Of a stretch of 5,395 nt of DNA, positions 1 to 5,395 are shown in pieces. Every line of letters starts with the position of its first letter. Position 1 is the stretch's first letter. The notes under the pieces are model-generated. The model made no database searches, was not told the DNA's origin, and was given only the letters and a program-made list of their open reading frames with translations. Source of the stretch: Acidaminococcaceae bacterium. GTDB taxonomy: Bacteria > Bacillota > Negativicutes > Acidaminococcales > Acidaminococcaceae. The DNA lies in NCBI GenBank assembly GCA_003512125.1, contig DOSQ01000102.1:1-5395 (forward strand). Direction: 5' to 3'. A program made the translations under genes and the position numbers.

Positions 1-24
1 TGATAAAGGCGTCAAAAGGGGATG
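1..24 (+). repeat. Left terminal inverted repeat of the insertion sequence
   Basis: It begins TGATAAAGGCGTC and continues with an A-run and a G-run. It matches the reverse complement of 1851-1874 at 20 of 24 bases, including the first six. It sits exactly at the window edge, so further outward extension cannot be excluded. Confidence 0.85.
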
Positions 25-97
25 CAAATGTTACAAAAGTGTTAACCAAAAGGAATTCACATGTTGACTGTCGAATATATACAGTGAAGAAATCACT

Positions 98-103
98 GGG
101 AGG
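98..103 (+). promoter_or_regulatory. Ribosome binding site of the transposase gene
   Basis: GGGAGG lies 8 nt before the ATG at 112 and fixes that start. Upstream there is a TTGACT hexamer at 64-69 and an AT-rich TATATA at 76-81. Their spacing (6 nt) is too short for a normal sigma-70 promoter, so no promoter is called. Confidence 0.7.
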
Positions 104-111
104 CAGTCAAG

Positions 112-1719
112 ATGTCATTCCGAGCCAACGACCCTACTACGAATCAGTCATCAATGCTGGACGCCACAGCGCTGATGAGTGATCGCGAGAAGCGGTTTCT
201 GGAAAAGTCCTGGGCGAAGGTATTTGCAGAAGAGATCTTTCCGAAGATTGATGAAAAGGCATTTGCACCAATGTATAGCAGTGTAGATTCCCGCCCGAAC
301 ACGCCGGTCAATGTAACAGTTGGTGCATTGCTGCTAAAGGAACTGAATGGAATGTCGGACGATGACATTCTCAGTTCGATGATGTTCGATATACGGTTTA
401 AGGTTGCGCTGCACACCACAGGCATGGCGGAACAACCCATGAGTGACCGAACGCTGGGGAGGTTCAGAGCACGTTGCGAGGCCTACATCAAGGAAACCGG
501 AAAAGATCCGCTTCATGACTGCATAACCAACCTGAGCGAGGAATTGGCAAAGGTAATGAAAGTGGATCGAAGCCTGCGCCGAATGGATAGTATGATGATC
601 GATTCCAATATTAAGCGCATGACTCGTCTTGAGCTTCTATACCATTGTGTTGCTCGGATGGTGCAAGTGCTGAATAAGCAGAATATCGAATTGCCAGAGC
701 AACTACAGCATTACCTGAATAAAGACGACGAAAACCTGGTGATTTACTACAACAAGTCGGAAGACACCTCCTCGAAGATTACGAAAGTTCTGGCTGATGC
801 CAGCATCCTCATGCTACAGTGCACAGGTGGAAGGTATGATGAAATCAATGAATACCAGTTGCTGTTACGAGTGCTGGATGAGCAAGCAGTGCGCCATGAA
901 GATGGTCATTACGAACTGAAACCAGCGGGAGACCCAACAATGCACTCTGGAATGCTGCAGAATCCATCCGATCCGGAAGCAACCTACCGGGAAAAGGCGG
1001 GGAAAGGTCATCGTGGATATGTTGCAAACTTCGTTGAGGAAAAAGGAGAAAACGGATCAGTCATAACAGACTACCAATTCGAGCAGAACACCTACAGTGA
1101 CAACCAATTCATGCAGGATTATATTGAAGGAATCGGTCCACAGGAAGAAGAGATCACTATCGCTGCAGATGGAGCATACAGCGGTGGCAATATTGATGAC
1201 AAGGCAGCTGCCAACAATGTGACCGTGTATAATACCAACTTAACCGGCCGGGAAACCAAGGATATTGCAGCCGACTTCAAGTTCAATGAGGATGGAACCC
1301 AGGTCATCGAATGTCCAAATGGAAAATCTCCGAAGAGCTGCTCGTGCAGCAAAGCAGGTGTTTGTACAGTAAGCTTTCATAAGGAATCCTGCGAAAACTG
1401 CCCGTATCGGGACCAATGCAATCCCAAAGAATATGCCAGAACCACCCGGGTGACCATCTCTGCCAGGACGCAGCAAAGAGCTGAAAAACAGCGCCAGAGG
1501 AAATCAGATGATTTCAAAAAGATGTCTGCATTTCGCAACGGTGTAGAAACGGTTCCATCTTTCCTTAGAAGATGCTTTGGTGTAGACAGGATGCCAGTCC
1601 GAGGAAAGCTCCGAATGGGCATCTTTCTAGGGATAAAGGTAGGCAGTCTAAATGTCATGAAATTCTGCAATTTCAGGCTTGGACGCAATCCTTCTGCCCT
1701 GAACCCGGTACTTGGGTAA
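112..1719 (+). CDS. IS1182-family transposase (DDE type)
   Basis: This cut-and-paste type transposase would act on the terminal repeats of its own element. The protein has 535 residues, within the range usual for the family, and appears intact. Residues about 45-125 form the InsH-like N-terminal (DUF772) domain, with VNVTVGALLLKELNGMSD and the PMSDRTLGRFRAR stretch near 109-121. Likely catalytic acids are D159 (RMDSMMIDSN), D353 (TIAADGAYSGG) and E479 (FRNGVETVPSFLRR), the last in the usual R-N-G-x-E context before a basic helix. Between the second and third acids lies a cysteine cluster (C401, C410, C412, C418, C427, C430, C436) that may bind zinc, as is common in this family. The ATG at 112 is preceded by GGGAGG at the right distance. 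The gene is the only one between the two inverted repeats. Family assignment is strong; the exact catalytic residues are inferred from motif position. Confidence 0.93.
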   Translation: MSFRANDPTTNQSSMLDATALMSDREKRFLEKSWAKVFAEEIFPKIDEKAFAPMYSSVDSRPNTPVNVTVGALLLKELNGMSDDDILSSMMFDIRFKVALHTTGMAEQPMSDRTLGRFRARCEAYIKETGKDPLHDCITNLSEELAKVMKVDRSLRRMDSMMIDSNIKRMTRLELLYHCVARMVQVLNKQNIELPEQLQHYLNKDDENLVIYYNKSEDTSSKITKVLADASILMLQCTGGRYDEINEYQLLLRVLDEQAVRHEDGHYELKPAGDPTMHSGMLQNPSDPEATYREKAGKGHRGYVANFVEEKGENGSVITDYQFEQNTYSDNQFMQDYIEGIGPQEEEITIAADGAYSGGNIDDKAAANNVTVYNTNLTGRETKDIAADFKFNEDGTQVIECPNGKSPKSCSCSKAGVCTVSFHKESCENCPYRDQCNPKEYARTTRVTISARTQQRAEKQRQRKSDDFKKMSAFRNGVETVPSFLRRCFGVDRMPVRGKLRMGIFLGIKVGSLNVMKFCNFRLGRNPSALNPVLG

Positions 1720-1850
1720 GAAAATGATGGGACAGCCCTTGCTCCTACCAGTAAATTGGCATTTATGATCAATTCTGAGGTGCGAATGAGCTGCAATTTT
1801 GCTTCCATGAAGGAAAATTAACGAATTATGGCTCTGGAGCGTTTGCTGTA

Positions 1851-1874
1851 CACCCCCTTATGACGCTCTTATCA
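1851..1874 (-). repeat. Right terminal inverted repeat of the insertion sequence
   Basis: Read on the minus strand it begins TGATAAGAGCGTC and continues into a G-run, matching the left end at 20 of 24 bases. The tip at 1874 is 6 bp upstream of the GGAGGG that serves the first permease gene. The stretch between the transposase stop and this repeat (1720-1850) holds no credible gene or terminator. Confidence 0.85.
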
Positions 1875-1880
1875 TGGAAT

Positions 1881-1886
1881 GGAGGG
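1881..1886 (+). promoter_or_regulatory. Ribosome binding site that sets the start of the first permease
   Basis: GGAGGG lies 9 nt before the ATG at 1896. This favours 1896 over the in-frame ATG at 1860, which lies inside the right inverted repeat of the insertion sequence and has no purine-rich site before it. The site lies just outside the element, so it is probably native to the operon. Confidence 0.75.
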
Positions 1887-1895
1887 ACGCAAGGA

Positions 1896-2815
1896 ATGAC
1901 GGCCCTTTCAAAAAAGGCGAAAGTAAAATACAGCCGCGCGGAAACCAGGGCGGCGTGGATTTTGCTTTTGCCCTCGGTGATCGGCCTGACCTGCATCACC
2001 TACCTGCCCATGCTCGCTTCCTTTACCCTGAGCCTGTTCAACTGGAACGGCCTGGGCGAAATGAAGTTACGTGGGCAGTGGAAAACTATGTGCGCCTCTT
2101 CACCAGGGACACCAAGTTTTACGGTTCCCTCCTTACCACCCTGGAATACGCGGGGATCTCCGTCATCGGCAGCGTGGTCTATTCCATGATCATCGCCATG
2201 CTGCTCAACCGCAAGGTGCCCGCCCGGGGCTTTTTCCGCGCGATTTTCTATCTGCCTTACGTGCTGCCCGCCCTGGCGGTTTACCTGGGCTGGAAATGGC
2301 TGTACGACTATAACCACGGGTTTTTCAATTACGTCATCAAATCGATGGGCGGCACATCCGTCAAATTCCTGGATTCCAGCGGCATGGTCACGCCGTCGCT
2401 GGCGCTGATCGCCGTATGGCTCAGCGGCAACCTGATCGTGATTTTCCTGGCGGGCCTTCAAAACGTGCCCCGCACCTATCACGAGGCGGCGGAAATCGAC
2501 GGGGCCAACGCCTGGCAGCGGTTCTGGAAAATCACCATTCCCTGCATGACGCCCATCATTTTCTATAATCTGCTGATGAGCCTGGTCAGCAGCCTGCAGG
2601 TGATCACCCCGGCCCTGTCCCTCACCAAGGGCGGCCCCGGCACCGGCAGCTATTTCATGTGCTATATGCTTTACAACCAGGCCTTCAAATCTCACAAATA
2701 TGGCTACGGCAGCGCTATCGCTGTGATCCTGTTCCTCCTCATCGCCATCTTTACCGGCCTTCTGTTCGCCACCAGCGGCAGCTGGATCTTCTACGAAGGA
2801 GATGATAAGGAATGA
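1896..2815 (+). pseudogene. Sugar ABC transporter permease, MalF/UgpA type, frameshifted
   Basis: This is one of two inner-membrane channel subunits of a CUT1-type carbohydrate importer. The sequence reads in one frame from 1896 to about 2067 (the first transmembrane helix, RAAWILLLPSVIGL, then SLFNWNGLGEMK). It then continues in a different frame from about 2070 to the stop at 2813-2815 (VENYVRLFTRDTKFYGS and onward). Adding one T at 2067-2068 would give EMKFTWAVENYVRLF and a 306-residue protein, a normal length for the family. Six hydrophobic segments are then seen, at about residues 20-49, 82-104, 117-137, 166-186, 220-243 and 272-292. The EAA loop that contacts the ATPase is present (EAAEIDGANAWQRF, E197 to G203, then P216), as is the family motif TKGGPGTGSYF at about 244-254. 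The gene overlaps the next permease by 4 bp. It is either a true loss-of-function mutation or a sequencing/assembly error; the fully conserved remainder points to an error or a very recent mutation. Confidence 0.85.
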
Positions 2816-3687
2816 GCACGGCAGCGCTGAAAAAAGAGCATCGCATGCCATCCAAACAGCGGCGGGAAAAGGCGGCGAATATCCTGTGCCTGATCCTACT
2901 GATCCTGCTGGGGCTGATCGTCCTGTTTCCCATCTATTGGATTTTCCGTTCGTCTCTCATGTCCAACGGCGAACTGTATGCCTATCCGCCGGCTTTCCTG
3001 CCCCCGGAGTGGCGGTTCAGCAACTATTCCGATACGTTGAAATCCTTTGAATATCTGCAATTCCTGGGCAACACCATGACGATCCTGGTGCCCGCGGTCA
3101 TTGGCGCGGTGATCACCGCCACCATGGGCGGCTATGCCTTCGCGCGGCTTCGCTTCCGGGGAAAAAAGTTCCTGTTCACCCTGTGCGTGGGCTCCATGCT
3201 GCTGCCCAGCATGGTAACGCTGATTCCCCTGTTCATCGCCTGGAGCAAGCTGGGCCTGGTCAATACCTACTGGCCCCTGATCCTGCCGCACTTCTGCGGC
3301 GGCGGTGCGTTCAATATCTTCCTGATCCGGCAGTTTGTAAAAACCGTGCCCCGGGAATTGGACGAAGCGGCCACCATTGATGGCTGCGGCTTTTTCCGTA
3401 TCCTGATCTTTATCATCGTGCCCACCATCAAATCCGCGATGATCGTGGTGGGGCTGCTGAAATTCATCGAATTGTGGAACGACCTTTTGCAGCAGGTCAC
3501 CTACATCACCCGACGGGACCGCTACACCCTGGCCCTGGGGCTGAACATCTTCCGCGGTTCCTTCAATGACGACTGGAGCAGCATCATGTGCGCCACCTGC
3601 CTGTCCTTCATTCCAGGCATTGTGTTTTATCTGATCGGGCAAAGGTATTTCGTGGAAGGCATCGTAATGACCGGCATGAAAAACTGA
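2812..3687 (+). CDS. Sugar ABC transporter permease, MalG/UgpE type
   Basis: This is the second channel subunit of the CUT1-type carbohydrate importer and would pair with the product of the gene before it. The 291-residue length is typical. Hydrophobic segments lie at about residues 23-45, 88-110, 121-143, 153-173, 198-222 and 262-278. After the first is the characteristic FPIYWIFRSSLMSNGELY stretch, and later PPEWRFSNYSDTL. The EAA loop for the ATPase is clear: E185-A-A-T-I-D-G191, with P204 further on. The start ATG at 2812 overlaps the TGA of the previous gene (ATGA), with AAGGAG at 2796-2801, which suggests translational coupling. If the frameshift upstream is real, this subunit would lack its partner. 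No ATPase gene is present; this class commonly uses a shared MsmX-like ATPase encoded elsewhere. The substrate is not readable from the permease; the neighbouring GH127 gene suggests an arabinose-containing oligosaccharide. Confidence 0.93.
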   Translation: MSTAALKKEHRMPSKQRREKAANILCLILLILLGLIVLFPIYWIFRSSLMSNGELYAYPPAFLPPEWRFSNYSDTLKSFEYLQFLGNTMTILVPAVIGAVITATMGGYAFARLRFRGKKFLFTLCVGSMLLPSMVTLIPLFIAWSKLGLVNTYWPLILPHFCGGGAFNIFLIRQFVKTVPRELDEAATIDGCGFFRILIFIIVPTIKSAMIVVGLLKFIELWNDLLQQVTYITRRDRYTLALGLNIFRGSFNDDWSSIMCATCLSFIPGIVFYLIGQRYFVEGIVMTGMKN

Positions 3688-3703
3688 CGAAGGAGGAAAC
3701 GCC

Positions 3704-5395
3704 ATGGGCATCCGGCATATCCCGCTCAAAAACGTGCGTATCACGGACGGTTTCTGGTCTCCCCGCCAGCGGCTCATGACGGACGTGACCATCCCCTACA
3801 TGGAAAAGATCCTCCGGGACGAGGTGCCCGGCGTGGAAAAATCCCACGCCATCAGCAATTTCCGTATGGCTGCCGGAGAAGAAACCGGAGATTTTTACGG
3901 CATGGTGTTCCAGGACAGCGATGTGGCCAAATGGCTGGAAGCCGCGGCTTATTCCCTGGCCCTGAAATGGGACGACGCTTTATCCCGCAGGGTGGACGAA
4001 ACGGTGGCGCTGATTGGCCGCTGCCAGCAACCGGACGGCTATCTGAACACCTATTTCACGGTGAAAGAGCCCGAAAACAAATGGAAAAACCTGCTGGAAT
4101 GCCATGAATTGTACTGCGCGGGCCACCTGCTGGAGGCGGGCGTGGCCCTGCACGAAGCGGCCAGAAAGGATGAACTGCTGCACATTTGTGTGCGCCTGGC
4201 GGATCATATCTGCGGCCGCTTTGAAAAAGAAGACGGCATCCCGGGGCATCAGGAAATCGAGATCGGTTTGCTGCGGCTGTACCATGCCACAGGGAATATC
4301 CGCTACCGGGACATGGCCCTGCGGTTCCTGAACCTGCGGGGGCAGGACCCGGACTGGTTCAAAAAGCATACGCCTGCCCATCCCGGCGTCCATTACGGCG
4401 GCTACGACATTCTGGCAGACGATACGATCTACAATCAAACCGACGTACCCGTGCGCAAGCAGACTGTGGCCCGGGGTCACGCCGTGCGGCAGCTGTATAT
4501 GCTCACCGCCATGGCGGATGCCGCCGCGGAAACCGAAGATACGGAATTGCAGGCCGCATGCGAGCGATTGTTTGAAAACATTACGCAAAAGCAGATGTAT
4601 GTTACCGGCGCAGTCGGTGCATCTGCTTTTCATGAATCTTTTACAGTGGATTATGATTTGCCCCCGGATCGGTGCTACGGCGAAACCTGTGCCGCGGTGG
4701 CCATGACCTTTTTCGCCCATGAAATGCTGAAACTCAGGGCAGACGGACGGTATGCCGACCTGATGGAACTGGAGCTGTACAACGGCGCGCTGGCGGGCAT
4801 GCAGCAGGACGGCAAACGGTTTTTCTATGTGAATCCTCTGGCAGTGAAGATCGGCGTATCCGGCGTCGCGCCGGGCTATGAGCATGTGCTGCCGCAGCGC
4901 CCGCCCTGGCACGCCTGCGCCTGCTGCCCGCCCAATCTGGCACGGCTCATCGCCTCCCTGGGAAAATATCTGTGGAGCGAGGATGAGAGCACGCTATATA
5001 GCCATCTTTTGATCGGCAGCGAGGCTATAACCCGCCATGGAAGAATCCGGCTGGAAAGCGCATACCCCTGGGAAGGGAAAGCCTGCTATACAATGCTGGA
5101 TGGAGGTAAATTCTCGCTGGCAATCCGTATTCCTCATTATGTTCAGTCGTACAATATTATCGTCAACGGACAGGCCGTCCAAGGCGAAATGAAAAACGGG
5201 TATTGTTACGTTTCCCGAAATTGGCAGCCGGGAGATATTGCGAAGCTCTCCTTTGATCTGTCCGTTCGCCGCATCCATGCAGATCCCCGGGTGCGGGACT
5301 GCGTTGGAAAAGCAGCATTGGCACGCGGGCCGCTGATCTATTGTTTTGAAGAGACGGATCAGAAGGTGCCTGTTTTCTCTCTAAGTTTACTTGGC
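3704..5395 (+). CDS. GH127 (DUF1680) beta-L-arabinofuranosidase-like enzyme, 3' end cut off
   Basis: This is a glycoside hydrolase of the HypBA1-type family, whose founding member removes beta-linked L-arabinofuranose with a zinc-bound cysteine nucleophile. The frame is open for 564 codons from ATG 3704 to the window edge with no stop; HypBA1 is about 658 residues, so roughly the last 80-95 residues are missing. AGGAGG at 3691-3696 is 7 nt before the ATG, and the gap from the permease stop is 16 bp. Family motifs in order are ITDGFWSPRQR (about 13-23), QQPDGYLNTYFT, ECHELYCAGH (H134), PGHQEIE (H182), a conserved histidine at 259, HESF with E311, YGETC with E327 and C329, and ACCPPN with C407 and C408. 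By alignment with HypBA1, E311 corresponds to acid/base E322; E327, C329, C407 and C408 correspond to the zinc ligands E338, C340, C417 and C418; C407 is the nucleophile. The N-terminal part is the (alpha/alpha) barrel and the rest a beta-sandwich. No signal peptide is seen, so it is probably cytoplasmic and acts on imported sugars. Related families hydrolyse other sugars, so the substrate is inferred. Confidence 0.92.
   Translation, partial: MGIRHIPLKNVRITDGFWSPRQRLMTDVTIPYMEKILRDEVPGVEKSHAISNFRMAAGEETGDFYGMVFQDSDVAKWLEAAAYSLALKWDDALSRRVDETVALIGRCQQPDGYLNTYFTVKEPENKWKNLLECHELYCAGHLLEAGVALHEAARKDELLHICVRLADHICGRFEKEDGIPGHQEIEIGLLRLYHATGNIRYRDMALRFLNLRGQDPDWFKKHTPAHPGVHYGGYDILADDTIYNQTDVPVRKQTVARGHAVRQLYMLTAMADAAAETEDTELQAACERLFENITQKQMYVTGAVGASAFHESFTVDYDLPPDRCYGETCAAVAMTFFAHEMLKLRADGRYADLMELELYNGALAGMQQDGKRFFYVNPLAVKIGVSGVAPGYEHVLPQRPPWHACACCPPNLARLIASLGKYLWSEDESTLYSHLLIGSEAITRHGRIRLESAYPWEGKACYTMLDGGKFSLAIRIPHYVQSYNIIVNGQAVQGEMKNGYCYVSRNWQPGDIAKLSFDLSVRRIHADPRVRDCVGKAALARGPLIYCFEETDQKVPVFSLSLLG
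4587..4630. repeat. Perfect 11-bp inverted repeat inside the GH127 gene
   Basis: AAAAGCAGATG at 4587-4597 and its exact reverse complement CATCTGCTTTT at 4620-4630 are separated by 22 nt. In RNA the stem could extend by three pairs, two of them G-U, leaving a 16-nt loop. The 3' arm ends in TTTT, so the structure resembles an intrinsic terminator, but it lies in coding sequence just before the catalytic E311. It may be a chance result of codon choice. Confidence 0.5.

Larger units (their letters stand above)
1..1874 (+). mobile_element. Complete IS1182-type insertion sequence, about 1.87 kb
   Basis: A single intact transposase gene is bracketed by inverted ends. The first 24 bases of the window match the reverse complement of 1851-1874 at 20 of 24 positions; the mismatches are at positions 7, 8, 15 and 22 from the tip. 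Both tips read TGATAA inward. The length, the one long ORF and the transposase type fit the IS1182 family. The element has 111 bp of leader before the transposase and about 130 bp of noncoding tail after it. It lies in the same orientation as the downstream operon and is less GC-rich than it. The left flank is outside the window, so a target-site duplication cannot be tested, and the left tip is seen only as far as base 1. The precise ISfinder name is unknown. Confidence 0.85.

Noticed and set aside
64..83. TTGACT with TATACA as a transposase promoter
   Set aside because: The spacing of 8 nt is far too short for a sigma-70 promoter.
1739..1769. Possible outward promoter TTGCTC / TATGAT in the element's right end
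   Set aside because: The -10 is good, but the -35 matches poorly and the spacing is 19 bp; not enough to call.
1377..1808. Minus-strand open frame of 143 codons overlapping the transposase end
   Set aside because: It is the shadow of the transposase C-terminus running into the noncoding tail, with no recognisable motif.
1786..1820. Possible terminator hairpin (TTTTGCTTCC / AGGAAAA) after the transposase
   Set aside because: The stem is short, interrupted and AT-rich, and has no following T-run.
2060..2080. Programmed ribosomal frameshift in the permease
   Set aside because: I see no slippery heptamer and no obvious stimulatory hairpin, and permeases of this family are not known to use one.
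2000..2851. Long minus-strand open frame of 283 codons opposite the first permease
   Set aside because: It mirrors the GC-rich third positions of the real gene; its product is rich in H, G, Q and D without domain logic and has no ribosome binding site.
2896..3792. Long minus-strand open frame of 298 codons opposite the second permease
   Set aside because: It is antisense to a clearly recognised permease, has a low-complexity H/Q/D/G-rich product, and spans two real genes.
3980..4912. Long minus-strand open frame of 310 codons opposite the GH127 gene
   Set aside because: The sense strand carries conserved GH127 motifs throughout; the antisense product shows no family features.

Overview
The window holds a complete insertion sequence followed by the first three visible genes of a sugar-uptake and glycosidase operon, all on the + strand. 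I see no defence system, CRISPR array, RNA gene, riboswitch or clearly novel biological system. The main points of interest are how the insertion sequence meets the operon and a frameshift in the first transporter gene.

Organism: probably an uncultured or gut-type Gram-positive bacterium of the Firmicutes (Clostridia-like). This is an inference from the strong AGGAGG/GGAGGG ribosome binding sites, tight gene spacing, a CUT1-type sugar ABC transporter without its own ATPase, a GH127 glycosidase and an IS1182-type transposase. The operon genes are GC-rich at third codon positions. The insertion sequence is visibly poorer in GC, as expected for an acquired element. The species cannot be named from this sequence.

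Layout: 1-1874 is an IS1182-type insertion sequence. Imperfect 24-bp terminal inverted repeats (20 of 24 matching) lie at 1-24 and 1851-1874 and flank one intact 535-residue transposase gene (112-1719). Its right tip lies 6 bp before the ribosome binding site of the next gene. From 1896 to 2815 runs a MalF/UgpA-type sugar permease whose reading frame is broken near 2067-2079; restoring one base gives a normal 306-residue protein. From 2812 to 3687 is its MalG/UgpE-type partner, overlapping by 4 bp (ATGA). From 3704 to the window end is a GH127 (DUF1680, beta-L-arabinofuranosidase-type) enzyme with its zinc/cysteine active site visible. It is cut off at its C-terminus by the window edge.

How the genes work together (inference): the permease pair would import an oligosaccharide, plausibly arabinose-containing, and the cytoplasmic GH127 enzyme would release L-arabinose or a related sugar. 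The substrate-binding lipoprotein gene that normally precedes such permeases is not present; if it exists it lies beyond the insertion sequence. The ATPase is presumably a shared MsmX-type protein encoded elsewhere. The insertion sequence separates the permeases from any native upstream promoter, and the first permease is frameshifted, so the locus may be decaying, unless the frameshift is a sequencing or assembly error.
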